DNA of 11,296 bases. Source: Baffinella frigidus. Taxonomy: Eukaryota; Cryptophyceae; Cryptomonadales; Baffinellaceae. Positions 1 through 6,969 of this stretch are shown one piece after another. The stretch lies in assembly GCA_026770585.1 (NCBI GenBank), contig MU646348.1, positions 599,189 to 610,484 of the forward strand, in the 5' to 3' direction. The notes under the pieces were generated by a model, which was not told where the DNA came from, did not search any database, and saw only the letters and a list, made by a program, of their open reading frames with translations. The position numbers and the translations under genes were made by a program. Within the stretch, counting starts at the first letter, position 1. Each line of letters begins with the position of its first letter.

Positions 1-46
1 TAGGGTGTAGGGTGTAGGGTGTAGGGTGTAGGGTTCAGGGTTAACG
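1..46 (+). repeat. Telomere-like 7-bp repeat
   Basis: Four head-to-tail TAGGGTG units are followed by TAGGGTT and CAGGGTT, a degenerate version of a TTTAGGG-type telomere repeat. The G-rich strand is the + strand at the left edge, opposite to what a left chromosome end would show. It is therefore interstitial or subtelomeric rather than a cap, unless a neighbouring sequence is inverted. Confidence 0.7.
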
Positions 47-111
47 GGTGGATGCACATGCCCATCTTCTTCACCACCTCCGAAAATAATCAAAAATAAA
101 TGCTCTCCTGC

Positions 112-190
112 CCACGAAATTTACTAAACACATGCTTTACTATTACTAATAACTTAGTAATAAGCCCCAATTGTGTAGTAAACTTCGTTG
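112..190. mobile_element. Family-1 hairpin element, copy 1
   Basis: The left arm CACGAAATTTACTAAACACA pairs with the right arm GTGTAGTAAACTTCGTTG. The loop contains GCTTTACTATTACTAATAAC. Outside the core the symmetry continues imperfectly for about 40 bp on each side (left from about 76, right to about 222), so this is a decayed longer palindrome with a better conserved apex. Confidence 0.75.
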
Positions 191-319
191 CCAGAAAGCG
201 ATATTTTGAATCGTTTCTCGAGGTGAGACCTGCGACGAAGACGTGGATGCGCTCCAGGGGTATGCACACGTCCCTCCTCTTCATCACCTTACGAAACGTT
301 CCAAACACAACCATTTCCT

Positions 320-391
320 GCCATGGAAATTTACTACACACATGCTTTACTATCACTAATAAAACCCAGTTGTGTAGTAATGTTCGTTGCC
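320..391. mobile_element. Family-1 hairpin element, copy 2
   Basis: The arms are GGAAATTTACTACACAC and GTGTAGTAATGTTCGTTG, and the loop reads GCTTTACTATCACTAATAAA. The loop is nearly identical to that of the copy at 467-534, which suggests duplication of the whole composite unit. Outer-arm pairing is weak. Confidence 0.75.
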
Positions 392-466
392 ACAAACCAA
401 CATTGTTCCTCCCTCCCCTCCTCCCTCGCACCCTCAATGATGTTGCGGCACAACTTAGCTTCTCCC

Positions 467-534
467 CAACGAAAATTACCACACACATGCTTTACTATCA
501 CTAATAAGACCCAGTTGTGTAGTAAATTTCGTTG
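467..534. mobile_element. Family-1 hairpin element, copy 3
   Basis: This compact 68-bp copy has the arms CAACGAAAATTACCACAC and GTGTAGTAAATTTCGTTG around a loop reading GCTTTACTATCACTAATAAG. The right flank repeats the right flank of copy 1 (GCCAGAAAGCGATATTTTGA), confirming that core and arm belong to one element. Confidence 0.8.
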
Positions 535-654
535 CCAGAAAGCGATATTTTGAATCGTTTCTCGAGGTGAGACCTGCGGCGAACACGAGGATGCGCTCCG
601 GGGGGAAACCAAAAACCCATCCTCCTCACCACCGTTGTAAAAACGGCTTCTCCC

Positions 655-722
655 CCACGAAATTTACTACACAAACACTCTACTACTACTAATATGAACA
701 AACTGTATGGTAAATTTCGTTG
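655..722. mobile_element. Family-1 hairpin element, copy 4 (diverged)
   Basis: The left arm CCACGAAATTTACTACACAA pairs with the right arm ATGGTAAATTTCGTTG. The loop has drifted to CTACTACTACTAATATGAAC. The outer flanks no longer pair. The right arm plus adjacent DNA is duplicated downstream at 924-952. Confidence 0.65.
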
Positions 723-952
723 ATTATTACTTATTGAATTACACGTCGATGCGCTCCGGGGGGATGCACATGTCCCTCCTCTTCCTCCCTGTTGAGCCCT
801 CTCTCTCTCAGACTCCTAGCTCAGCATGAGACCATGAGTAAAACTGGGCTCGCCATAAATGCATAAATGTATTTTAGTTTCACTTTTGTACTAGATGCCC
901 CGCTATATTTGAGTTATAATTAGATGGTAAATTTCGTTGATTATTACTTATT
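707..952 (+). repeat. 29-bp direct repeat pair flanking 188 bp
   Basis: A 29-bp stretch beginning ATGGTAAATTTCGTTG and ending ATTACTTATT occurs identically at 707-735 and 924-952. The DNA between includes one copy of the GATGCGCTCC repeat and a CT-rich run, with no gene visible. The pair could be two element ends from separate insertions or a local duplication. Confidence 0.7.
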
Positions 953-956
953 AAGT

Positions 957-1016
957 TATTAAATCGTGTATTGAAATATTAAATCGTGTAGTAAATTATC
1001 AAATCGTGCAGTAAAT
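957..1016 (+). repeat. 20-bp tandem repeat, three units
   Basis: Three consecutive 20-bp units share ATCGTGTAGTAAAT or close variants (957-976, 977-996, 997-1016). The unit contains GTGTAGTAAAT, the inner end of the family-1 arm, so the array may have expanded from an element end. Confidence 0.7.
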
Positions 1017-1111
1017 TAGATGGCGGATGAGACCTGCGACGAAGACGTGGATGCGCTCCGGAGGTATGCACATGACCATCCTCTTCAGGACCGCTGAACC
1101 CGCCCACTCCT

Positions 1112-1133
1112 GGAGAGAGAGAGAGAAGAGAGG
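1112..1133 (+). repeat. GA microsatellite
   Basis: A short run of GA dinucleotides with one AA interruption. Confidence 0.8.
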
Positions 1134-1150
1134 TTATGAGGCTCTGCTCC

Positions 1151-1440
1151 AACAACGTACCGTCAGCAACGTCCAAAGTTGACGGGTTGGTACCGCAGAC
1201 CCAGCATGTCAACTTGAGAATAGTCAACCCGTCTGAGGCAGAGTGCGCATGCCCATCCTCTGCAGGACTGCCGAGCCCGCCCACTCCTGCAGACCCAGCG
1301 CGTCAACTTAAGCATAGGCATGTCAACTTAAGCATAGTCCGCAACAACGTACCGTCAGCAACGGTGGTACCGCAGCCGCAGCATGTCAACTTACGCATAG
1401 TCAGCCAGCACGTCAACTTAAGCATAGACAGCCAACGCGA
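1151..1440 (+). repeat. Interspersed GTCAACTTAAGCATAG repeats
   Basis: Five copies of a motif close to GTCAACTTAAGCATAGTC lie at about 1205-1225, 1301-1317, 1321-1339, 1382-1402 and 1409-1429, with variable spacing. A longer segment beginning CAACAACGTACCGTCAGCAA is present twice (from about 1151 and from 1342), each leading into GGTACCGCAG and a motif copy. This indicates an older segmental duplication. No reading frame is convincing. Confidence 0.7.
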
Positions 1441-1755
1441 CTGAGGCGGAGCGAGGGTTCTCATTTCGGAACATACCAGAGCCTGTTGTGTATCATAAGG
1501 CTCCCAACGCCGAAGATAAGGGTGGATATGCTTTTTTAGGCATAAAACCAAGGCGCAAGATTATGTTATAACTGTTGTAACATAACTTATTCTGTCATGT
1601 TCCGAGATTAGATCCCGGTCACGGTTGCCTGGTCAGAAACCGCGTTGCATCCTTGTGACTGCCTTAGGGAAAGACCGACCGTCTTAGGAAAAGACCGACT
1701 GCCTCAGGGCCTTATTCGAACAACGCCCTAGGATCGCCGCGGGGGCTGGAGCCGC
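1441..1755. other. Gene-free stretch with a small hairpin and a 20-bp repeat
   Basis: TTATGTTA and TAACATAA form an 8-bp stem with a 9-nt loop at 1561-1585. About two and a half units near GACCGACTGCCTTAGGGAAA lie at 1657-1711. Nothing else is evident. Confidence 0.5.
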
Positions 1756-1952
1756 ATCTTAATCTCCGCAAACGCATCAATTAATTGCTTTTGGGCAACA
1801 AAACTTACTACACGATTGGGTCATGCTAGTACTAGTAAGGCATTTGTGTAGTAAATTTCGTTACTCCATACTAGTACTAGTGAGGCATTTGTGTAGTAAA
1901 TTTCGTTGCCTCAAAGAGAAATTAATCAACACTTTTGCGGAGATGAATCTAC
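1756..1952. mobile_element. Composite family-1 palindrome with duplicated half core
   Basis: A complete core (1794-1862) is followed directly by a second right half (1863-1910). The shared part is ACTAGTACTAGT...GGCATTTGTGTAGTAAATTTCGTT. Outer arms pair across the whole: AATCTCCGCAAACG on the left against the complement of TTTTGCGGAGATGAAT on the right, with ATTAATT in both. The outer arm resembles those of the elements at 8038-8187 and, on one side, 2376-2410. The duplicated half shows internal rearrangement. Confidence 0.7.
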
Positions 1953-1973
1953 TCCTCAACCACGGTCTACACC

Positions 1974-2099
1974 CCACGCCAGAGGGCTCGAAACATCCAC
2001 TTTTGACAACGTTCAGGGGATATACCCTGAAACCTAAAGCCAACGACGCCAGATCTGGCGTGGATAAGTCGTCGGTTTCCCTCGAGCTCTCTGGCGTGG
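1974..2099. repeat. Imperfect foldback
   Basis: CCACGCCAGAGGGCTCG at 1974-1990 pairs with CGAGCTCTCTGGCGTGG at 2083-2099 with one mismatch. Inside are two smaller palindromes, TTCAGGG/CCCTGAA (2012-2031) and CGCCAGATCTGGCG (2047-2060). This is probably another decayed inverted-repeat element, of unknown family. Confidence 0.5.
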
Positions 2100-2119
2100 C
2101 CAGCTTCTCGTGGGAGGGG

Positions 2120-2243
2120 AACCTGGTTGGATATCAACCAGGTTTCGGTTAGGATATCCGGACACAATCAGGTTTCGGTTAGGATATCCGTAGGTTTCGG
2201 TTGGGATATCCGGATATCAACCAGGTTTCGGTCAGGATATCCG
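2120..2243 (+). repeat. Tandem repeat with CAGGTTTCGGTTAGGATATC unit
   Basis: Four units of about 22-31 bp (2132-2160, 2161-2190, 2191-2212, 2213-2243) share GGTTTCGGTTAGGATATCCG. The first unit overlaps a palindrome, AACCTGGTTG and CAACCAGGTT, at 2120-2144. Confidence 0.8.
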
Positions 2244-2309
2244 TAGGAACAACCCTATGTCTCTAACGACGGCCTTTGGGGCTGTGCGGTCAGGACACAG
2301 AAGGATTAT

Positions 2310-2375
2310 CAACGAAATTTACTACACGAACGCTTTATAATTACTAGTATGACCCAATCGTGTAGTAAATTTCGT
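2310..2375. mobile_element. Family-1 hairpin element
   Basis: The core arms CAACGAAATTTACTACACGA and CGTGTAGTAAATTTCG are perfect. The loop reads GCTTTATAATTACTAGTATG, very near the family consensus. The right flank to about 2410 (TTAATTAATACGTTTGCCGAGAG) resembles the outer arm of the 1756-1952 element. The left flank does not match it, so only one outer arm survives. Confidence 0.8.
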
Positions 2376-2466
2376 CCCCCACAGGTTATTAATTAATACG
2401 TTTGCCGAGAGTATCGTGGAAGGTGTGTTTACCTGGAGCTGCGCGCGGTCCGGGCACAACATCTCC

Positions 2467-2600
2467 CCAACCCTCCCGGTTGGACCAAATCATCGATTTT
2501 AGACTTGAGATTTACCCTTGCAGAGACCCCAGATCCGGGGTCTCTGCAAGGGTGAATCTACAAGGTAAAATCGACGATTTGGTCCAATCGTCAGGGCTGG
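2467..2600. mobile_element. Foldback element, family 2 copy 1
   Basis: TTGGACCAAATCATCGATTT at 2480-2499 pairs with the complementary end at 2568-2587. The inner arms ACCCTTGCAGAGACCCC and GGGGTCTCTGCAAGGGT form a perfect apex. Weaker pairing extends out to 2467 and 2600. The terminal motif TGGACCAAATCG recurs in the foldback at 8508-8627. Confidence 0.75.
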
Positions 2601-2609
2601 TGGTCAGGC

Positions 2610-2690
2610 CCAACGAAATTTACTACATAAATTTACTACACAACAAACGCTTTATTATTATCTTCATATACGTTGTAACTTGGTGATATA
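2610..2690. mobile_element. Family-1 element, left half only
   Basis: The left arm CCAACGAAATTTACTACA is present, with a small internal duplication of TTTACTACA, followed by a loop-like stretch reading CGCTTTATTATTATC. No GTGTAGTAAATTTC right arm follows, so this copy is truncated or decayed. Confidence 0.6.
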
Positions 2691-2776
2691 CGACTCCGGG
2701 TAGGTCCCTCGAGACTGTCTTCTCTCTCGTAATGATCGTGGAACGTGTGTCTACCTGAAGCTGCGCGCGGTCTGGG

Positions 2777-2914
2777 CACATTAAACCGGGAACACGTATC
2801 TTTCTTTTAAAAATCTGCTAGGAAAATTACCACACAAAGGTCACGCCCCGAAGCATTTGTGTAGTAATTTTCATGCAGATTTCCAAGGAAGACACTTGTT
2901 CCCGGATGAACATG
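2777..2914. mobile_element. Family-1 palindrome with loop core lost
   Basis: The core arms AAATCTGCTAGGAAAATTAC and GTGTAGTAATTTTCATGCAG pair at 2811-2882. Outer arms continue as CCGGGAACACGTATCTT against AAGACACTTGTTCCCGG. The loop reads TCACGCCCCGAAG and lacks the usual TACTAGTA block, so it is a deviant copy. Confidence 0.7.
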
Positions 2915-3060
2915 TTTACCTGGAGCTGCTCGCGGTCCGGGCACAGCATCAGCACCCCGCGCGCTGTCGTCCTCGCCCACCCCCCGCAGGAGCAACCCTT
3001 GAACCCCCCGCATCCGCCCAGCCAGTGCCCTTCTCCGAGGCCCACCTGCGCGGTGGGGGC

Positions 3061-3210
3061 TTATCTCAGAAAAGGGATTTTTAAATTCGTTTTCTTAAGT
3101 CAATTCCTGTAAAAATTCGTTAACTTATTCTTTTCTCTGCGCATAAGTTGACAAATTTGAGGGGGGGTTGACTTAAGAAAACGAATTTAAAAATCCCTTT
3201 TCTGAGATAA
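3061..3210. mobile_element. 150-bp palindromic element with perfect 43-bp arms
   Basis: TTATCTCAG at the left end opens a 43-bp arm that is perfectly complementary to the arm ending CTGAGATAA on the right (3061-3103 and 3168-3210). Inside the spacer a second imperfect inverted repeat is nested: AAATTCGTTAACTTAT at 3113-3128 against ATAAGTTGACAAATTT at 3143-3158, 14 of 16 paired. GGGC immediately outside both ends (3057-3060, 3211-3214) is a candidate 4-bp target-site duplication. Perfect arms suggest recent insertion or active homogenisation. It has no coding capacity, so a non-autonomous transposon is the likeliest reading. Confidence 0.8.
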
Positions 3211-3214
3211 GGGC

Positions 3215-3726
3215 GGCACGCAAGTCGGGAGCGGCGCCGCACCGTAAAACACACGTACCTAGAAACGCTGCTGGACGATCCAGCGGTCTCGCAGGCTCCA
3301 ACTGGCTGTGCGGGCTGGCTTTCGATTTCGTGATTTATTAGCTTGGATTCGTCGGCCGACCCGGGCCTTCTGTTAGTCTAAAGTACGGTCCTGCTTACGT
3401 TGAATGTAAGCACCGCCTGGCACCTAGAGACGCCGCGCGGGTTCGAGCTCCAACTGGGTGTGCGGGCTAGAGCGCGCGCTCTGGTACAAAACGGCGGCTC
3501 AAACACATGTATGGCAGCTAAAAGACATTTACGGCGCCCGATCTGAGGGAGGGCAGAACCTCCGCGCCCGCCACGAGGCAGAGCGGGCGCCGCTTCCCCC
3601 CCAGGAAGTCTCCGGAACTCAGCGCGGCGAGAGAGGCCGAGACGTCTGTCGCGAGCAGGTCCTCCTGCCGTGCAGCGTCCAGCCTTCATATACGTGCACA
3701 AACTAAAGCTCATATACGTATTTTCC
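3215..3726. other. GC-rich stretch without a supported gene
   Basis: A short direct repeat is visible: CTCCAACTGGCTGTGCGGGC at about 3296-3315 and its near match at 3448-3467, each preceded by CCTAGARACG some 25-40 bp upstream. A 6-bp-stem hairpin lies at 3393-3411. Open frames on both strands give arginine-, alanine- and proline-rich translations without any recognisable domain. Confidence 0.4.
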
Positions 3727-4191
3727 TCATGGTTCAGCGTCAGGGTGCAGGGTGCAGGGGTGGTGGGCGCAGAAGGTGCTGTGGAGCGTAGGCTGGAGGT
3801 AGATGGTGCGCACCTGGCGGGCAACTGCGCGTAGCCAGATGTAGTCGGCGGGCTTCCCACGTTTTGCGCATTCCACCTGCGTGTGCTCGTCGGGGTGAGG
3901 GCCGCTACTCCGCTTCAACCAAGGGTTATTTCCCGCCAGGCCCGGGCGGGCGCGCCGGTTGGAGCATCGGTTTCGAGGGCTATCACCTTCCAGAGCAGGC
4001 TGGTGTCGAGTGGCGTCTCGCGTGGAGCGGCGTACATGTCGTGCCATCCACCGGATCCCATCCGGGTAAAGTTGGGTTGCGCAGCTATTGTCGTGCTTGT
4101 GGACCTTGGAGACGTCGATATTGGAGATGTTCTGGGCAGAGAAATCGAGGTAAACGAGTTGCGCCTTCCGGACCAAAGACTCACCTCCCAC
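3727..4191 (-). pseudogene. Possible broken coding relic, unknown protein
   Basis: The minus strand carries three adjoining blocks that read like protein. Block 1 (about 4191-4057) includes LVYLDFSAQNISNID and SKVHKHDNSCATQLYPDG. Block 2 (about 4052-3915) lies in another frame and includes WHDMYAAPRETPLDTSLLWK and APARAWREITLG, then a stop. Block 3 (about 3900-3727) returns to the first frame and includes GKPADYIWLRAVARQVRTIY and ends at a TGA. Third codon positions in these blocks are roughly 70-80% G or C while second positions are not, a coding-like bias. The first frame stays open for 154 codons but its middle translation is arginine-rich and unconvincing. Two compensating indels, an intron I cannot place, or chance would explain this. 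There is no ATG at the start of the open frame, although ATGTGGGAG followed by a donor-like GTGAGT lies just upstream near 4193. I do not recognise the family. Confidence 0.35.
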
Positions 4192-4455
4192 ATGGTGTCA
4201 CTGAGCCTCCGAGATCTCCCGCTCGCGGCAGAAGATGCGTGTGGCGGCAGCTGCTGCTCCGTCGATGCGCGGGGCAGCAGCTGAGATTTTGAAATATCGC
4301 GCTGAAGCTGCTTGCCCTGCGTCGCTGCGCGGACCAGCTGCCCGTCTCGGCCTCTACTCTCGGGGGAGGCCGGACTGTACGGGGTGGAGGAACAGGAACC
4401 CATCCTCCCTCCTTGCGCAAGAAACGTGTAGTGGGGGTAGAGAACGTCAGCAGGG
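4192..4455. other. GC-rich spacer with small internal repeat
   Basis: Two related segments around GCTGCTGCTCCGTCGATGCG (from about 4249) and GCTGCTTGCCCTGCGTCGCT (from about 4305), each followed by GCGCGG and CAGCTG, look like an old duplication. A minus-strand frame beginning MGSCSSTPYS near 4403 overlaps this stretch, but its translation is serine/arginine-rich and unsupported. Confidence 0.35.
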
Positions 4456-4485
4456 CCAAGGGGTATTTTTTAAAATACCCCTTGG
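4456..4485. repeat. 30-bp near-perfect palindrome
   Basis: CCAAGGGGTATTTT and AAAATACCCCTTGG form a perfect 14-bp stem with a 2-nt loop. A degraded version (AAGGGGTATT...CGCCTTG) recurs at 6259-6287, inside the 3' end of the gene model, so this is a small repeat family. It lies about 440 bp upstream of the start codon; no promoter role can be shown. Confidence 0.7.
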
Positions 4486-4536
4486 CAGGGGGTTGTGTCA
4501 AGACAAATGTCATTTATCCGGATTTATTTATCTTTG

Positions 4537-4571
4537 TTTACTACACACATTACCGGTACAACTGTAGTAAA
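4537..4571. mobile_element. Miniature family-1 core relic upstream of the gene
   Basis: TTTACTACACA and TGTAGTAAA flank a 15-nt loop (CATTACCGGTACAAC). These are the inner arms of family 1 without the CAACGAAA ends or the usual loop. The site is in the AT-rich stretch about 360 bp before the ATG. Confidence 0.5.
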
Positions 4572-4927
4572 AAACACGACCCTTCGAAACGAGTCGTTTC
4601 TTGATTTTTTAAAACTTCTAAAACTCAAAAGGGTCAGCAGATCTCAGAAGTCACGAGGACATCAACATCAGTCCATCTATTCTCAGAGATCTAAAAAAAA
4701 ATGACAAGGCAAAAATGACAACAGGAGAAAAGCATCCTCGCGCCGACCGACCGACAACACGGCCAAGCCCCTCCCCTGCCTGACCTCCATCCCCGCACCC
4801 GTCTTTCTCGCGGCGGCGCCCACCCTGCCGCCGCCCACCCTGCCGCCGGTCTCCGCGAACAGCAGCAGCGTCTGCTCGCTGCCGGTTGTGTGGCGTGACG
4901 CCTGACGCTCCGTTTGTGCTGGGCAGG

Positions 4928-6316
4928 ATGGCGCCCTTCACCATCAAGACTCCCAAGCTCGCGCTCGCCCCGGCCGACGCCGCGGTGAAGCCTGCGGCGC
5001 CCGACCAGAGCGAGGCGGCGACGCCCAGCAAGTCCAAGCCCAAGGACAAGAGCGCCAAGGGCGTCGACGTCAAGGACAAGGAGCGGAAGGAGAAGCGCAA
5101 GGCCAAGAAGCTCGAGGCCAAGGTCAACGCGGAGAAGGAAGAGGGCTCCGGCTCCGACACGGAGGGGTACACGGACTTCGAGGACGCCCCGGCGGCGGCG
5201 GCGAAGATCGAGCAGCCCACGGCCGCCAACAAGCAGCGCAAGACGAAGGCCGACGAGAGGCCTGTCACGCGGATAGACTTCGACGCCCTCGGGGAGGACC
5301 ACATGGAGCTCAAGAAGGAAGTTCAAGGGCTCAAGCTCGTGATCGTCGATCTCCAGACTACGGGCATCAAGCACGTCGCGCAGATCTACCGGCTGCAGGA
5401 CGAGATTGCCGGCGCGGCGCCCGCCTCGTCCAAGATGGAGGTGGAGGAGAAGAAGGCCGGCAAGGCCGACAAGAAGGCCGGCAAGAAGGAGAAGGGGGAG
5501 AAGGGGGAGAAGATTTTGTCTGCCTACCAGCACTTCGCGCTCGCGGCGCGGCCCAAGCTGAAGGCGATCGCCGCGGCCAAGGGCTTCGACCCCACAACCT
5601 TGTCGGCTGGGTGAGCACCCCCCCCCCTAGCACAATCACAAGCACAATCTGTGCTGTTCGCGCCCCACCTCGCTGCATGCACGCCCCCTCCCGCGGTGCA
5701 CCCCGCCTGCTCTTTGCTGCGCCGCGCGGTGCTTCTTCCTGACATGCTTCCCCCTTCTGCGCGCCTTGGCAGGAAGATGATGGGGCTCATCTCCAAGATT
5801 CTGGGCAAGGCGTGGAAGGAATTGGGCGGCAAGAAGGACCAGGCGAAGTGGAAGACCGACCAGAGCGGAGAGGTGCCGGTCGTCGAGATCGACCCGTCGT
5901 GGGTGGAGGACACGTGCCCCGCGGCCGGCGACGCCAAGGACGAGGAGGCCAAGGACGAGGACGCCAAGGACGAGGAGGCCAAGGACGAGGACGCCAAGGA
6001 CGAGGACGCCAAGGACGAGAAGGCCAAGGACGAGGACGCCAAGGACGAGGACGCCAAAGACGAGGACGCCAAGGACGAGGCCAAGGAGGACGACGACGAC
6101 GCCAAGAACAACGATGAGGAGGAGGTCGAGACCCTTCTTCCGACCGCCGAGGAGGACGGCGCCGCAGCGACGGAAGCACCGGTTTGTGCCCTCGCCACGC
6201 CTCCTATTTTGTGCCCCCCCCTCGCCACGCTTTGTGCCCGGCGTGATCGAGCCTCGGTCAAGGGGTATTGTGTAAAAAATCGCCTTGCCTCGGTCGGTGT
6301 CTCTTTTCTCAAATGA
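4928..6316 (+). CDS. HMG-box-like nuclear protein (two exons)
   Basis: The model joins 4928-5610 and 5773-6316, giving 408 residues. The start ATG sits in an AGGATGG context; the frame is open slightly further upstream but without another ATG. Residues 31-70 are a lysine-rich basic tail. Residues 71-100 are acidic then alanine-rich. Residues 112-160 look like an amphipathic helix (DALGEDHMELKKEVQGLKLV). Residues 160-195 form a second lysine-rich linker. Residues about 195-257 resemble an HMG box: ILSAYQHF, then KLKAIAAAKGF, then GLISKILGKAWKEL, with aromatic residues at Y200, F203, W242 and W254 where HMG boxes keep their hydrophobic core. Residues 282-330 are repeated AKDED/AKDEE units, followed by an Asp/Glu-rich run. 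A basic-HMG-acidic layout is typical of chromatin-architectural DNA-binding proteins, so a nuclear role is inferred. The last 43 residues (from about 365) look intron- or repeat-derived, and a possible donor GT lies at 6182-6183, so the true 3' end is uncertain. The HMG assignment is by eye. Confidence 0.75.
5611..5772 (+). other. Spliceosomal intron, 162 bp, inside the HMG-box coding region
   Basis: The donor is CTGG|GTGAGC and the acceptor CTTGGCAG|GAAG, with a pyrimidine-rich 3' half. The first frame hits TGA at once inside the donor, and splicing in phase 2 joins the box halves as TLSAG-KMMGLISK. That this restores a continuous HMG-like domain is the strongest support for the intron. Confidence 0.85.
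5933..6079 (+). repeat. 15-bp coding tandem repeat (AKDE[D/E/K])
   Basis: Nine full units of the type GCCAAGGACGAGGAC, plus a partial tenth, encode AKDEE, AKDED or AKDEK. Most differences between units change only the fifth residue or are silent. The array yields a highly charged, mostly acidic, probably disordered or helical tail. The antisense strand is also open here, which is a by-product of the repeat. Confidence 0.9.
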
Positions 6317-6360
6317 GTACCTGTGGGTTGACTAAACGCGAGATTCAACCCTCTGGTACT
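6259..6360. repeat. Repeat-derived 3' end and hairpin at the stop codon
   Basis: 6259-6287 is a degraded copy of the 4456-4485 palindrome. AGTACCTGTGGGTTGA (6316-6331) pairs with TCAACCCTCTGGTACT (6345-6360), 14 of 16 positions, loop 13 nt. The hairpin begins at the last base of the TGA stop. It might mark the transcript end or simply be another foldback. Confidence 0.5.
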
Positions 6361-6518
6361 AAATGAAGTACACACAGGCCCCAAATTCGGTGCGGGTTCT
6401 TTGGGACTGGGTTTTTGAAACCCAAATATTTTTGTGCACCTTCATGTAGGACCCCCCTCGAGACGATGTGTGTCCGTATTCGCGAGTAGCCCCCTGTACA
6501 AAAACCCTTATCCTCTTG
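6361..6518. other. Spacer with nothing recognisable
   Basis: A small palindrome (GGGTTT...AAACCC) near 6410-6422 is the only structure seen. The minus-strand open frame across this stretch has no recognisable domain. Confidence 0.4.
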
Positions 6519-6644
6519 GCCCTCGCTCATAAGAAAGCCCCTCCGCCTAGGACCCTACGGTACAGGCCTTGTAGGCCTACATGTATGCCGAGGGCCCTAC
6601 GGGGTCCTAGGGGGGGGGGTGTTTTCTGATGAACGAGGAACCCC
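6519..6644. mobile_element. Family-4 palindromic element, copy a (diverged)
   Basis: CCCTCGCTCATAAGAAAGCC on the left pairs with GTTTTCTGATGAACGAGG on the right, with CCTAGGACCCTAC against GGGGTCCTAGG inside. The outermost GTACAGGGGTA termini are degraded. Confidence 0.7.
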
Positions 6645-6969
6645 ATGTAGTCCACAGCGCTAAAACCTTGGACACCTATCCACTCCACGCCACACATCGC
6701 TGTGTTTCGTTCCAAAAAATCCGCCACACACCACCGCCTTCCGCCAAAATAACAACCACACTAACGTCCCTGTTGAGTGTTGTATTTCGCAAAATAGCCG
6801 CCAGACATCTATCCCTTAAGAGGCCACAGGGTGAATATTCACCCTAACTCGCCCTAGGCAGGTCCTAGGGCCCTACCGTAGGGCGTATGAGCCTACTGGG
6901 CACTCACGGGATATTTTTCCGCCACAGACCCCTATGACGCAAGGCCACAACCCCACCGATAAACTACAT
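6645..6969. other. Gene-free stretch between family-4 copies
   Basis: It contains a perfect 16-bp palindrome GGGTGAATATTCACCC at 6829-6844, followed by CCTAGG/GGGCCCTA-rich DNA (6850-6900) like the interior of family-4 elements. The latter may be a further decayed copy. Confidence 0.4.

Larger units (their letters stand above)
50..1296 (+). repeat. Dispersed repeat with GATGCGCTCCGGGG / ATGCACATG core, six copies
   Basis: A 45-70 bp segment recurs in the same orientation at about 50-80, 244-290, 588-633, 748-790, 1026-1115 and 1236-1296. The fullest copies read through TGAGACCTGCGACGAAGACG, GGATGCGCTCC, ATGCACATG and CCATCCTCTTCA. The first three copies alternate with family-1 hairpins. The stretch 184-260 is repeated at about 528-604, about 344 bp apart, so this is a decayed tandem array of composite units. 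No coding signal is visible. Confidence 0.7.
2412..2949 (+). repeat. Dispersed repeat TACCTGGAGCTGCGCGCGGT, three copies
   Basis: A 42-49 bp segment running from ATCGTGGAACGTGTG through ACCTGGAGCTGCGCGCGGTC to CGGGCACA is present at 2412-2460, 2734-2780 and 2908-2949 in the same orientation. A weaker match to its 3' part lies at 2281-2298. The copies sit next to foldback elements and may be shared element flanks. Confidence 0.7.

Noticed and set aside
1-46. True chromosome end at the left edge
   Set aside because: The G-rich strand runs the wrong way for a left end, and only six degenerate units are present.
3380-3460. tRNA-like GGTTCGAGCTCC near 3437
   Set aside because: The invariant C of the T-loop motif is missing and no acceptor stem or anticodon arm can be folded around it.
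3883-4284. Plus-strand open frame with IVVLVDLGDVDIGDVLG
   Set aside because: It is antisense to the minus-strand blocks that have better codon-position bias; no domain or splice context supports it.
4691-5533. Long minus-strand open frame, leucine-rich, opposite exon 1
   Set aside because: It is the antisense of lysine/glutamate codons in a GC-rich gene. The sense frame has the strong start context, the intron and a recognisable domain.
5524-6384. 286-codon minus-strand open frame, rich in SSLAS repeats
   Set aside because: It mirrors the 15-bp coding repeat and runs through the intron. Periodic GC-rich repeats keep several frames open.
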